From the NCBI RefSeq assembly GCF_014211915.1, contig NZ_CP060041.1:124001-188000 (forward strand): a stretch of DNA of 64,000 nucleotides, read 5' to 3'. Of this stretch, positions 38,177-47,026 are shown piece after piece. The notes under the pieces were generated by a model. The model did no database searches. It saw nothing but the letters and a program-made list of their open reading frames with translations, and had not been told where the DNA came from. How positions within the stretch are numbered: the stretch's first letter is position 1; each line of letters starts with the position of its first letter. Both the position numbers and the translations under genes were made by a program. The DNA comes from Burkholderia cenocepacia (lineage in GTDB: Bacteria; Pseudomonadota; Gammaproteobacteria; Burkholderiales; Burkholderiaceae).

Positions 38177-38743
38177 GTGAGCCGCCTGCCGTTGCCCACC
38201 ATCGAAACCGCCCCCGCGGCCAGCCAGCCCTTCCTCGAAAAATCGCAGCGCGCGAACGGCTTCCTGCCGAACCTCGTCCGTTCGCTCGCGAATGCGCCGG
38301 TCGCCCTCGAAACCTATCTGACCGTCGCGGAGATCAACGGCCGCGCGGGCCTCACGTTCGCCGAGCGCGAAGCCGTGCAGATCACCGCGGCCGCCGTCCA
38401 CGGCTGTGCATTCTGCGTGGCCGGACACACGGCCGCCGCACTGAAAAAAGCCCAGGTCGAGCGCGCCGACGTCGACGCACTGCGCGACGGCGAGCCGGTC
38501 GCCGAGCCGCGGCTCGACGCCGTCGCTGCTTTCACGCGCGCCGTGATCGCGACGCGCGGCGCCGTGACCGACGACGCGCTCGACGCGTTCCTGGCCGCCG
38601 GCTTCACCGAAGCGAACGCACTCGAAGTGGTGCTGGGCGTGAGCCTCGCGACGCTGTGCAACTTCGCGAACAATCTGGCGCGCAACGAACTCAACCCCGA
38701 ACTGGCGGCATACCGATGGGAACCCCGGACACAATCCGCCTGA
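38177..38743 (+). CDS. Carboxymuconolactone decarboxylase-family (AhpD-like) protein
   Basis: I choose the GTG at 38177 (CGGAG six bases before it); an in-frame ATG at 38147 has no ribosome site. The 188-residue all-helical protein carries the AhpD core AVQITAAAVHGCAFCVAGHTAAALKKA, with redox pair C77-x2-C80 and His84 in an E...C-x2-C-x3-H arrangement. Such proteins act as alkylhydroperoxidase-like thiol reductases. The stop overlaps the next gene by 28 bases, so it works with the flavoprotein and transporter encoded downstream, possibly dealing with peroxides from flavin chemistry. Confidence 0.85.
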   Translation: MSRLPLPTIETAPAASQPFLEKSQRANGFLPNLVRSLANAPVALETYLTVAEINGRAGLTFAEREAVQITAAAVHGCAFCVAGHTAAALKKAQVERADVDALRDGEPVAEPRLDAVAAFTRAVIATRGAVTDDALDAFLAAGFTEANALEVVLGVSLATLCNFANNLARNELNPELAAYRWEPRTQSA

Positions 38744-39831
38744 CGGCGCCCGCGCTCGACGCGTCGCTCGTCGACTGGCTCGACGCGAACGCCACGCAGC
38801 TCGACACGAGCGCCGCGTTGAAAGCGGAAATCGTGCCGCGCCTCGCGGACGCCGGACTGTTCCGGACCGGCGTGCCGGCGAGCCTCGGCGGCGCGGGCGG
38901 CACGACCGCGGACGCCATTGCCGGCATCGCCGCGGTGGCCGAGTATTCGCTGACCGCCGCCTTCGTGCTGTGGGGCCAGCGCAGCTTCATCGAATACCTG
39001 CTGCAAAGCCCGAATACCGCGCTGCGCGAGCGCTGGCTGCCGGCGCTGCTCGACGGCCGTTGCGCCGGCGCAAGCGGCTTGTCGAATGCGATGAAATATC
39101 TGTCCGGCATCGAGTCGCTTCAGATCGACGCGACGCCGCACGCGGAACGCGCCGACGACTGGCGGATGACCGGCCGGATGGCGTGGGTGACGAACCTGCA
39201 CACCGAACGGTTCGTGGTGGCGGCAGCGGTGGCATTTGGCGATGGCCGGCCGTCCGCGATCGTCGCGATTCCGGATGACGCGCCCGGCCTGACGCGCAGC
39301 CCCGATCTCGACCTGATCGCGCTGCGCGGCAGCAACACCGCCGCGCTGCACCTCGACGCCGTACCGGGCGACGCCGCGTGGCTGATCCATCCGGACGCAC
39401 AAACCTTCCTGTCCGCTGTGCGACCGGCATTCCTCGGCTTGCAGTGCGGGCTGTCGATCGGGCTCGCGCGGCGCTCGCTGGCCGAAGCGCGTCGCGCGGC
39501 GGAAACGACGCGCGGCATTCTCGGCCCCGAAGTCGAATCCTGCGCGGCCGAACTGGCTGCCGCGTGTGCGCAACTGTCGGCCGGCATCGCGGACGGCAGC
39601 CTGCGCCTGCATCCCGACCGCCTGTTCGCGTTGCGCATCGCGCTCGCGACGCACGTGGGCACGGCCGTGAACCTCGAACTCGAGGCGAGCGGCGGTCGCG
39701 GCTATCTGCGCGATGCGGGGCTCGGCTTCGAGCGACGCTGGCGCGAAGCGGCGTTCATCCCGATCGTCACGCCGAGCGTCGTGCAGTTGAAGGCGCAACT
39801 CGCCGCACGGACGCGGAGCATCGCCGCATGA
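38716..39831 (+). CDS. Acyl-CoA dehydrogenase-fold flavoprotein (possible flavin monooxygenase)
   Basis: A 371-residue protein of the acyl-CoA dehydrogenase fold: an N-terminal helical domain (LADAGLFRTGVPASLGGAGGT), a middle strand domain (GLSNAMKYLSGIESL, WRMTGRMAWVTNLHTERFVVAAA) and a C-terminal helical domain with EASGGRGYLRDAGLGFERRWREAAFIPIVTPS. The usual catalytic glutamate context of true acyl-CoA dehydrogenases is not obvious. By its position between an AhpD-like gene and a TauABC-type importer I infer a sulfur- or xenobiotic-oxidising role like DszC/SfnB relatives. It overlaps the genes on both sides, so translation is coupled. Confidence 0.72.
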   Translation: MGTPDTIRLTAPALDASLVDWLDANATQLDTSAALKAEIVPRLADAGLFRTGVPASLGGAGGTTADAIAGIAAVAEYSLTAAFVLWGQRSFIEYLLQSPNTALRERWLPALLDGRCAGASGLSNAMKYLSGIESLQIDATPHAERADDWRMTGRMAWVTNLHTERFVVAAAVAFGDGRPSAIVAIPDDAPGLTRSPDLDLIALRGSNTAALHLDAVPGDAAWLIHPDAQTFLSAVRPAFLGLQCGLSIGLARRSLAEARRAAETTRGILGPEVESCAAELAAACAQLSAGIADGSLRLHPDRLFALRIALATHVGTAVNLELEASGGRGYLRDAGLGFERRWREAAFIPIVTPSVVQLKAQLAARTRSIAA

Positions 39832-40622
39832 CGCGCCCGCTGCTGGACGCCCGCCATCTGACGCTTAGCTACGACGGCGAGCGGCGCAATACCGTGCTCG
39901 CCGATGTCTCGCTGTCGGTCGGGCGCGGCGAAATCGTCGCGTTGATCGGCCCGAGCGGCACCGGCAAGTCGAGCCTGCTGCGTGCACTGGCCGGGCTGGA
40001 GCGACCGCAATCCGGCACCGTGTCGATCGACGGTACGACGCTGCAGGGCCCGCACCCGAGGATCGCGATCGCGTTTCAGGACCCGTGCCTGCTGCCGTGG
40101 CTGTCGACCGAACGGAACGTCGCGTTCGGGCTCGCCTTCGAACATCAGGAGCGCCTCACGCGCGATCAGCAACGCGAGCGCGTCCGCTCCGCGCTGCATG
40201 CGGTCGGGCTCGAAGCCGCCGTGTCGCTGCGCCCGGCCCAGCTCTCCGGCGGCATGGCGCAGCGCGCGGCGCTCGCCCGCGCGCTGGCGCGTCAGCCGCA
40301 CGCACTGCTGCTCGACGAGCCGTTCTCGGCGCTCGACGAAGTCACCCGCGCCGCGATGCAGCGGTTGCTGGTGAACATCGTCGCGACGACGCGCTGTGCG
40401 ACGGTGCTCGTGACCCACGATATCGACGAGGCGCTGCTGGTGGCCGATCGCGTCGTGCTGCTCGGCACGCAGGGCCGCTTCATCGACGCGTGGCACGTCG
40501 ATTATCCGCATCCGCGCGACGCGTTCGTCAGCGAACTCGGCACGATGCGCATCGACATCCTGAAGGCGTTGCAGGCCGGCATGAAGCGCCCGCACGCGTC
40601 CGAACTCCATCCCTCGAACTGA
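39828..40622 (+). CDS. ABC transporter ATP-binding protein (TauB/SsuB/NrtD type)
   Basis: A 264-residue ATPase with Walker [18 protein letters not shown]-loop [13 protein letters not shown], signature [15 protein letters not shown], Walker [12 protein letters not shown] and switch THDIDEAL. The LLPW motif is typical of nitrate/sulfonate/taurine ATPases. It starts at the ATG overlapping the flavoprotein stop (ATGA) and is followed by the cognate binding protein and permease genes. Confidence 0.9.
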   Translation: MTRPLLDARHLTLSYDGERRNTVLADVSLSVGRGEIVALIGPSGTGKSSLLRALAGLERPQSGTVSIDGTTLQGPHPRIAIAFQDPCLLPWLSTERNVAFGLAFEHQERLTRDQQRERVRSALHAVGLEAAVSLRPAQLSGGMAQRAALARALARQPHALLLDEPFSALDEVTRAAMQRLLVNIVATTRCATVLVTHDIDEALLVADRVVLLGTQGRFIDAWHVDYPHPRDAFVSELGTMRIDILKALQAGMKRPHASELHPSN

Positions 40623-40633
40623 CCTCCCTATCC

Positions 40634-41824
40634 ATGTGCCAGATTCCGATGTCGCGCCGCGAATGGCTGAAGCTTGCGGCCCTGTTCACCGCGACGGGCG
40701 CCGCCCCGTTGCTGTCGATGGCGAATGCGCACGCCGCGGCCGAACCGGATGCGCCGGTTCGCATCGGCTACCTGCCGATCACCGACGCGGCCCCGCTGCT
40801 GGTCGCCCACAACAACGGCTATTTCGCGTCCGAAGGGCTGACGGTCGAGCAACCGAAGATGCTGCGCAGCTGGGCGCAGCTCGTCGAAGCGTTCCTGTCC
40901 GGGCAGGTCAACGTCGTGCACCTGCTGTCGCCGATGACGCTGTGGGCGCGCTACGGCAGCCGCGCGCCGGCGAAGGTGGTCGCGTGGAACCACGTGAACG
41001 GCTCCGGGCTGACGGTCGCGCCCGACATCGATTCGCTGCGCGATCTCGGCGGCAAGACCGTCGCGATTCCGTTCTGGTACTCGATTCACAACGTCGTGTT
41101 GCAGGACCTGCTGCGCCAGCAGGGGCTTACGCCGGTGCTCAAGCGGCGCGGCACGCCCGCGGCGAACGAGGTCAACCTGGTCGTGATGGCGCCGTCGGAC
41201 ATGCTGCCCGCGCTCGCCGCGCGCCAGATCGCCGGGTACATCGTCGCGGAGCCGTTCAACGCGACCGCGGAATTGATGAAGATCGGCAAGATCCTGCGCT
41301 TCACCGGCGACGTGTGGAAGAACCATGCGTGCTGCGTCGTGTTCATGCACGAGAACGATCTGACGCAGCGCCCCGCGTGGTCGCAAAAGGTCGTCAACGC
41401 GATCGTGAAGGCGCAGCTGTGGGCGCGCGCGCATCCGCAGGACACCGCGCAACTGCTGTCGAAAGACGGCACGCACCGCTATTCGCCGCATACGCTCGCG
41501 TCGCTCGACCGCGTGCTGGTGCCGTCGGCGTCGCTGACCGACACCTATCGCGCGAGCGGCGCGATCCGTCATGCCGACTGGCACGCGAAGCGGATCGACT
41601 TCCAGCCGTATCCGTTCCCGAGCTATACCGAGGCGCTGGTTCAGCGGCTGAAGCGGACGGTGGTCGACGGCGACAGCACCTTCCTCGCATCGCTCGACCC
41701 GGCGTTCGCTGCCCGCGATCTCGTCGACGACCGGTTCGTGCGCAAGAGCATCGACGCGGTCGGCGGCCTGACCGCGTTCGGCCAATCGGGCGGGTTCCGC
41801 CGCGAGGAGATCATCGTTGTCTGA
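40634..41824 (+). CDS. ABC transporter substrate-binding protein (nitrate/sulfonate/taurine type, Tat signal)
   Basis: A 396-residue binding protein whose N-terminus has a twin-arginine motif (SRREWLKLAAL) and a hydrophobic core ending near AHA, so it is probably exported folded. The mature part has PVRIGYLPITDAAPLLVAHNNGYFASEGLTVE and FLSGQVNVVHLLSPMTLWARYGS, as in NMT1/CmpA/TauA-like proteins. The ATG at 40634 or a second at 40649 could be the start. With adjacent flavoproteins the ligand may be an organosulfur or other small anionic compound; nitrate-like ligands are the alternative. Confidence 0.87.
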   Translation: MCQIPMSRREWLKLAALFTATGAAPLLSMANAHAAAEPDAPVRIGYLPITDAAPLLVAHNNGYFASEGLTVEQPKMLRSWAQLVEAFLSGQVNVVHLLSPMTLWARYGSRAPAKVVAWNHVNGSGLTVAPDIDSLRDLGGKTVAIPFWYSIHNVVLQDLLRQQGLTPVLKRRGTPAANEVNLVVMAPSDMLPALAARQIAGYIVAEPFNATAELMKIGKILRFTGDVWKNHACCVVFMHENDLTQRPAWSQKVVNAIVKAQLWARAHPQDTAQLLSKDGTHRYSPHTLASLDRVLVPSASLTDTYRASGAIRHADWHAKRIDFQPYPFPSYTEALVQRLKRTVVDGDSTFLASLDPAFAARDLVDDRFVRKSIDAVGGLTAFGQSGGFRREEIIVV

Positions 41825-42644
41825 CGCGCTCGCCACCCGCCGCTCGTCCGCACCCGACACGCGCCGGCGCGGCGGCGTCCGCTTCCCGGCCCGCTCGGCC
41901 GCGGGCTGGCTCGGCGTGGCCGGGCTCGTGGCGACGGTCGCCGTCTGGTGGGTCGCGATCCACCTGTTGACCGAGCCCGGCTCACTTGGCCGGCAGTTCG
42001 CGCCGGATAGCGCGTTCGCGAGCCTGCGCGCGCTGTGTGCGGACGATCAGTTGCTCGAACACGCGCTCGTCAGCCTGCGACGCATCGGCGTCGGGCTCGG
42101 TGCGGCGCTGCTGGCCGGCGTCCCGCTCGGCCTGTTGCTCGGCCGCGTGCGATGGGTCGAGCGGATGCTGTCGCCGACGTTCCAGTTCCTGCGCATGGTG
42201 TCGCCGTTGTCGTGGATGCCGCTCGCGGTCATGTCGTTCGGCATCGGCGACCGCGCGATCTACTTCCTGCTCGGGTTCGCTGCGTTGTGGCCGGTGCTGA
42301 TGAGCACGGCCGCCGGCGTCACGCAGATCGACCGGCGCTGGCTGCAGCTCGGCGCGAGCCTCGCGGCCACCCGCCGCGAGTTGCTGGTCCATATCGTGCT
42401 GCCCGCGATCGCGGGGCCGCTGCTCAACGGCATCCGGCTCGCGATCGGCATCCTGTGGATCGTGCTGGTGCCGGCCGAGATGCTCGGCGTCAATGCCGGC
42501 CTCGGCTACCTGATCCTCGATACGCGCGACCGGCTCGCGTATGCCGAACTGACGGCGGTGATCGTCGTCATCGGCGCGCTCGGCTTCACGCTCGACGGCA
42601 TCGCGCGGGGGTTGATCCGCGCGCTGCTGGCGTCCGACCGCTAG
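41817..42644 (+). CDS. ABC transporter permease (TauC/SsuC type)
   Basis: A 275-residue inner-membrane permease starting at a TTG (41817) with GAGGAG upstream; it overlaps the binding-protein gene by 8 bases. About six hydrophobic segments surround the EAA-type cytoplasmic loop (LQLGASLAATRRELLVHIVLPAIAGPLLNGIRLAIGI). It completes the transporter begun at 39828. Confidence 0.9.
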   Translation: MSDALATRRSSAPDTRRRGGVRFPARSAAGWLGVAGLVATVAVWWVAIHLLTEPGSLGRQFAPDSAFASLRALCADDQLLEHALVSLRRIGVGLGAALLAGVPLGLLLGRVRWVERMLSPTFQFLRMVSPLSWMPLAVMSFGIGDRAIYFLLGFAALWPVLMSTAAGVTQIDRRWLQLGASLAATRRELLVHIVLPAIAGPLLNGIRLAIGILWIVLVPAEMLGVNAGLGYLILDTRDRLAYAELTAVIVVIGALGFTLDGIARGLIRALLASDR

Positions 42645-42695
42645 CGCCGCCGTGGAGACAGGCAGCGCTCGGGCGGACCGTTTGCCGTGGGCGGC

Positions 42696-43934
42696 TCAAT
42701 TCCACGCATGCCGCGCCGGGCGGGCGCCGTTCAGGTAGTAGTTGCCGACGAGGTGATATTTCCAGCGCACCGGATCGTGCAGCGTATGCGTGCGCGCGTT
42801 GCGCCAGTGCCGGTCGAGATTGTGCTCCGCGAGCGTCGACTGCGTGCCGGCCAGCTCGAACAGCTTCTCGCCGGCGAGCAGCGCGACCTCGGTCGTCAGC
42901 ACCTTCGCTTCGCCGACCGCGACGGACGCCCGTGCGACGTCGTCCTCGGTCACGTCGCCCTTGGCCGTGATCTCGTCGAGCGTGCGCGCCGCACGTTCGA
43001 GCAACGCGTCGGCCGCATGCAGCTGGATGTGCAGGCGGCCGATTTCGCGAATCGTCAGCGGATCGTCCACCGCCCGCTCGACGCCGCTGTCGACCCACGG
43101 CCGCGTGCGGGTCCGCACGAACGCGAGCGTATCGTCGATGGCCGCCTTCGCGATGCCCGCGTCGATCGCCGCCTGGATGATCTGCGACAGCGGGCCGTTG
43201 AGCGTCGGCACGTCCGACACGCGCTGCGCGGGCAGCACGTGCGACGCCGGGATGCGCACCGCGTCGAGCACGACCGTGCCGCTCGCGGTCGTGCGCTGCC
43301 CGAATCCCGACCAGTCGTCGATCACGGTCAGCCCCGGCGTCGGTTGCGGCACGTACGCGAGCCAGGCCTGCTGCGCGTCGTCGAGCCCGAGCACCGGCAC
43401 GTAATGCGCGAACAACGCACCGGTCGAGTAGAACTTCGTGCCGTCGACCACATAGTCGTCGCCGTCGCGACGCACGCGCGTCTTCAGGTCGAGCACGTGC
43501 TTCGTGCCCTTCTCCGAGAATCCGTTGCCGAACCGCTTGCCGCTCAGCACTTCGGCGAAGAAATGACGCTTTTGCGCATCGGTGCCGACGAGCGTGATCA
43601 CGTCGATCAGCCCGAAATGATTCTGCGGAAGCTGCCCGAGCGACGCATCGGCCGCGGCGATGATCTTGATCACCTCGGTGAGCGTCACGTGCGAGACGCC
43701 TGCACCGCCGTATGCCTTCGGCACCGTGATCGCCCACAGCCCCGACTGCGAAAACCATTCGATTTCCTCGCGCGGCAGGCGGCGCTCGCGATCGCGCTCG
43801 GCAGCCCCTTGCGCGAGGCGTTGCGCCAGCGCATGCGCGACCGCGATCGCTTCCGCATCGTCCGCAATCACGCGGGCCACCTGCGGTCGTGCGTCGGCCG
43901 GCCGCTCCTGAATCGTCGCGCTCGTGTCTGACAT
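42696..43934 (-). CDS. sfnB: SfnB-family sulfur acquisition flavoprotein (acyl-CoA dehydrogenase fold)
   Basis: The 412-residue product starts at the ATG at 43934 (CAGGAG upstream). It is an acyl-CoA dehydrogenase-like flavoprotein with SGLWAITVPKAYGGAGVSHVTLTEVI, ADASLGQLPQNHFGLIDVI, NGFSEKGTKHVLDLKT, KFYSTGALFAHYV, DDWSGFGQRTTASGTVVLD and a C-terminal NLDRHWRNARTHTLHDPVRWKYHLVGNYYLNG. This is the layout of SfnB/DszC proteins, which use reduced flavin to oxygenate sulfur compounds. Divergent from the DszC-like gene at 44231 across a 296-base region, it belongs to a sulfur-starvation gene set. Confidence 0.85.
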   Translation of the reverse strand: MSDTSATIQERPADARPQVARVIADDAEAIAVAHALAQRLAQGAAERDRERRLPREEIEWFSQSGLWAITVPKAYGGAGVSHVTLTEVIKIIAAADASLGQLPQNHFGLIDVITLVGTDAQKRHFFAEVLSGKRFGNGFSEKGTKHVLDLKTRVRRDGDDYVVDGTKFYSTGALFAHYVPVLGLDDAQQAWLAYVPQPTPGLTVIDDWSGFGQRTTASGTVVLDAVRIPASHVLPAQRVSDVPTLNGPLSQIIQAAIDAGIAKAAIDDTLAFVRTRTRPWVDSGVERAVDDPLTIREIGRLHIQLHAADALLERAARTLDEITAKGDVTEDDVARASVAVGEAKVLTTEVALLAGEKLFELAGTQSTLAEHNLDRHWRNARTHTLHDPVRWKYHLVGNYYLNGARPARHAWN

Positions 43935-44002
43935 CGGGCTCTCCTGTCGAATGGCGAAAGCGTTCAATCTAGCAGCGCCGCGCGAGCCGGAAAACCGAGC
44001 GA

Positions 44003-44029
44003 TTCTCGGAACGATATTCCTTTGGAGAA
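44003..44029. promoter_or_regulatory. Nested dyad in the sfnB/dszC-like divergent region, candidate operator
   Basis: TTCTC (44003-44007) and GAGAA (44025-44029) flank GGAA (44008-44011) and TTCC (44017-44020), making a nested imperfect inverted repeat about 27 bases long. It lies between the divergent genes and may bind a LysR-type sulfur regulator such as CysB/SsuR, but that assignment is a guess from context. Confidence 0.35.
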
Positions 44030-44166
44030 CAAACGACGTCGATCCTGACGCAGATGAATCGGCGTTTCGACGTCGTAACGGATGCATGAACGTCGATGCG
44101 TCCCCGCGCGGTTGCGGTCGCAGTAGCGGTAATACGCAGCGACGATAACGATCCGAGAATCCGTTA

Positions 44167-44196
44167 TTGGAACGCTCACGTGGCGCTTCCTATACT
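44167..44196 (+). promoter_or_regulatory. Sigma-70 promoter for the dszC-like/dszA-like operon
   Basis: TTGGAA (44167-44172), an 18-base spacer, then TATACT (44191-44196). The expected start near 44203 leaves a leader of about 28 bases before the ATG at 44231. Confidence 0.6.
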
Positions 44197-44230
44197 GGGC
44201 TCCCGGCGCACGCCCTTCGAGGAAACCCGC

Positions 44231-45502
44231 ATGACTTCGTCGCACGCAGCTCCCGACCTTTCCACCGGTACCGATTACGATGCGCTCGCGAGCCGGTTCC
44301 GGCCGATCTTCGAGCGCATCGCCGCCGGCACCGCCGAGCGCGAACGCAACCGTGAACTCCCGCACGAGGCGATCGGCTGGCTGAAGTCGGCCGGCTTCGG
44401 CGCGATCCGGCTGCCGGCGAGCGCCGGCGGCGCGGGCGCATCGCTGCCACAGTTGTTCCGGCTGCTGACCGAACTGGCCGCCGCCGATTCCAATTTGCCG
44501 CAGGCATTGCGCGGGCATTTCGCGTTCGTCGAGGATTGGCTGAACGCGCCGGCCGGGCCGCAGCGCACGACGTGGTTCGACCGCTTCGCGAGCGGCCAGC
44601 TCGTCGGCAATGCGTGGTCGGAGGCCGGCGACGTGCCGCTCGGCCAGACCGTTACCAAGGTGTCGGAGCAGAACGGCCGGCTCGTGCTGAACGGCCGGAA
44701 GTTCTACAGCACCGGCAGCCTGTTCGCCGACTGGATCGACGTGTTCGCGCAGCGCGCACACGATGGCAGCGACGTGATCGTCGCCGTCGCGACCGCGCAG
44801 CCGGGCGTGATCCGCGAGGACGACTGGGACGGCTTCGGCCAGACCACCACCGGCAGCGGCACGACGCGTTTCGAGAATGCGGCGGTCGACGCGGACAACG
44901 TGATCGATTTCGCGCGCCGCTTCAAGTACCAGACCGCGTTCTACCAGCTGTTCCACGTCGCGACGCTGGCCGGCATCGGCCACGCGATCGTGCGCGACGC
45001 GGGCGAGCTCGTGCGCAACCGCACGCGCGTGTACAGCCACGGCAATGCGCCGCGCGCGGGTGACGACGCACAGCTTCAGCAGGTGATCGGCGAGATCGCG
45101 TCATGGGCATACGCGGCCGACGCACTCGCACTGCGTGCCGCGCAGCCGCTTCAGCACGCGTACGAAGCGCGCTTCGGCGGCGACGAAGCGGCCGAGCAGG
45201 CGGCGAACGTCGCGGCCGAAATCGAATCCGCGCAGAGCCAGCTCGTCGTGTCCGAACTCGTGCTGCGCGCGGCGACGCGCCTGTTCGACGCGCTCGGCGC
45301 ATCAGCAACCCGCAGCACGACCGCGCTCGATCGCCACTGGCGCAACGCGCGCACGGTGTCGTCGCACAATCCGCTCGTGTACAAGGCGCGCATCGTCGGC
45401 GATTGGATCATCAACGGCCGCACGCCGCCGTTCGTCTGGCGCGTCGGCAACGGGGCGGACGCCCACGCGGGCGCCGGTGCGGAAGCGGGGGCCGCGCAAT
45501 GA
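44231..45502 (+). CDS. DszC-like flavin-dependent monooxygenase (acyl-CoA dehydrogenase fold)
   Basis: A 423-residue paralogue of the divergent SfnB-like protein. It shares GFGAIRLPASAGGAGASLPQLFRLL, AAADSNLPQALRGHFAFVEDWL, GNAWSEAGD, KFYSTGSLFADWIDVFA, DDWDGFGQTTTGSGTTRFENA and the C-terminal ALDRHWRNARTVSSHNPLVYKARIVGDWIING. DszC-type enzymes use FMNH2 and O2 to oxidise a sulfide to sulfone or to start C-S cleavage. The next gene encodes a DszA-type monooxygenase (ATGA overlap), so the pair probably acts sequentially on an organosulfur compound taken up by the adjacent transporters. Confidence 0.82.
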   Translation: MTSSHAAPDLSTGTDYDALASRFRPIFERIAAGTAERERNRELPHEAIGWLKSAGFGAIRLPASAGGAGASLPQLFRLLTELAAADSNLPQALRGHFAFVEDWLNAPAGPQRTTWFDRFASGQLVGNAWSEAGDVPLGQTVTKVSEQNGRLVLNGRKFYSTGSLFADWIDVFAQRAHDGSDVIVAVATAQPGVIREDDWDGFGQTTTGSGTTRFENAAVDADNVIDFARRFKYQTAFYQLFHVATLAGIGHAIVRDAGELVRNRTRVYSHGNAPRAGDDAQLQQVIGEIASWAYAADALALRAAQPLQHAYEARFGGDEAAEQAANVAAEIESAQSQLVVSELVLRAATRLFDALGASATRSTTALDRHWRNARTVSSHNPLVYKARIVGDWIINGRTPPFVWRVGNGADAHAGAGAEAGAAQ

Positions 45503-46899
45503 GCAAGACCATTCGCTTCAACGCGTTCGAGATGAACTGCGTGGGCCACCAGTCGCCCGGCTTGTGGGCCCATCCGCGCGACCGCTCGTGGCAGTACAAG
45601 GATCTCGACTACTGGACCGACCTCGCGCGCGTGCTCGAACGCGGGATCTTCGACGCGATCTTCATCGCGGACGTGATCGGCTACTACGACGTGTACAAGG
45701 GCAGCAACTATCACGCGCTGCACCAGGCCGCGCAGATTCCCGTCAACGATCCGCTGCAACTGGCCGCGCCGATCGCGATGGCGACCGAGCATCTCGGCAT
45801 CGGCATCACCGCGTCGACGACGTTCGAACACCCGTACACGTTCGCCCGCCGGCTGTCGACCGCCGACCATCACACGAAGGGCCGGCTCGCGTGGAACATC
45901 GTCACGTCGTATCTGGAAAGCGGCGCGAAGAACGTCGGCGATCATGGGCTGCGCACGCACGACGACCGCTATGCGGTCGCGGCCGAATACGTCGAGGTGC
46001 TGTACAAGCTGTTCGAGGGTAGCTGGGAGGATGGCGCGGTGGTACGCGATCGCGATGGCCGCGTGTTCACGCATCCGGAGAAAGTGCACGAGATCGGTCA
46101 CAAGGGCCGCTTCTTCGACGTGCCCGGCTATCACCTGTGCGAGCCGTCGCCGCAGCGCACGCCGGTGCTGTTCCAGGCCGGCGCGTCGGGCCCGGGCAAG
46201 GCGTTCGCCGCGCAGCACGCCGAATGCGTGTTCGTCGCCGCGCCGACCCGCGACCAGCTCGCGCGCTACGTGGCCGACGTGCGTGCGCAGGCCGCGGCCG
46301 CCGGGCGCGACCCGGCGAAGGTGCTGATCTACAACCTCGTGACGGTGATCGTCGACGAGACCGACGAGAAGGCGCAAGCGAAGTTCGACGAGTATCGGCG
46401 CTACGTGTCGTACGACGGCTCGCTGGTGTTCATGTCCGGCTGGACCGGCATCGACTTCGGCCAGTACGCGCCGACCGATCCCGTCCGGCGCGTCGCAACG
46501 AATGCGATCGTGTCGGCGGTCGAACACCTGTCGGGCGGCGACACCGCGTGGACGATCGAGGCGCTGGCGGCCTGGGGCGGCATCGGCGGGATGGGCCCGG
46601 TGTTCGTCGGGTCGGCGTCGACCGTCGCGGACATCCTGCAGGAATGGGTGGCCGCGACCGACGTGGACGGCTTCAATCTCGCGTATGCGGTCGCGCATGA
46701 AACCTTCGAGGACGTCGTGCGCCATCTCGTGCCGGAGCTGCAGCGCCGCGGCGTGTATCCGACCGCGTATGCGCCGGGCACGCTGCGCGAAAAACTCTTC
46801 GGCGGGTCGGCGCGGCTGCCGGACGAGCATCCGGCCGCGCAGTTTCGCGATATCGAACAGGTCAAGCGCGCGGCCGAGCGGGAAGCGGTCAGCGCGTAG
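45499..46899 (+). CDS. LLM-class FMNH2-dependent monooxygenase (DszA/NtaA/SnaA type)
   Basis: The 466-residue luciferase-fold protein has RFNAFEMNCVGHQSPGLWAHP, GIFDAIFIADVIG, TASTTFEHPYTFARRLSTADH, GRLAWNIVTSYLESGAKN and VLFQAGASGPGKAFAAQHAE. These are hallmarks of the nitrilotriacetate/DszA/SnaA branch that needs a separate NAD(P)H:flavin reductase. No reductase gene is adjacent, so it must come from elsewhere. Co-transcription with the DszC-like gene favours sulfone cleavage, but NtaA-type amine oxidation cannot be ruled out. Confidence 0.85.
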   Translation: MSKTIRFNAFEMNCVGHQSPGLWAHPRDRSWQYKDLDYWTDLARVLERGIFDAIFIADVIGYYDVYKGSNYHALHQAAQIPVNDPLQLAAPIAMATEHLGIGITASTTFEHPYTFARRLSTADHHTKGRLAWNIVTSYLESGAKNVGDHGLRTHDDRYAVAAEYVEVLYKLFEGSWEDGAVVRDRDGRVFTHPEKVHEIGHKGRFFDVPGYHLCEPSPQRTPVLFQAGASGPGKAFAAQHAECVFVAAPTRDQLARYVADVRAQAAAAGRDPAKVLIYNLVTVIVDETDEKAQAKFDEYRRYVSYDGSLVFMSGWTGIDFGQYAPTDPVRRVATNAIVSAVEHLSGGDTAWTIEALAAWGGIGGMGPVFVGSASTVADILQEWVAATDVDGFNLAYAVAHETFEDVVRHLVPELQRRGVYPTAYAPGTLREKLFGGSARLPDEHPAAQFRDIEQVKRAAEREAVSA

Positions 46900-46953
46900 C
46901 GTCGGGCGACGTCGAAACCGGTCTGTCCGCATTCACGCGGCGGCCGGCTTCAG

Positions 46954-46991
46954 TACAAACGGCTTCGTGCAGTCTGATGAAGCCGTTTGTA
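46954..46991. terminator. 13-bp bidirectional terminator-like hairpin
   Basis: TACAAACGGCTTC (46954-46966) and GAAGCCGTTTGTA (46979-46991) form a perfect 13-base stem with a 12-base loop. It stands between the convergent monooxygenase and MFS genes. The arms end in A/T-rich bases on either side, as expected for a terminator usable from both directions. Confidence 0.75.
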
Positions 46992-47026
46992 TTTGCCGGG
47001 GGACAACGAGCGCTTCGCGTCGACGG

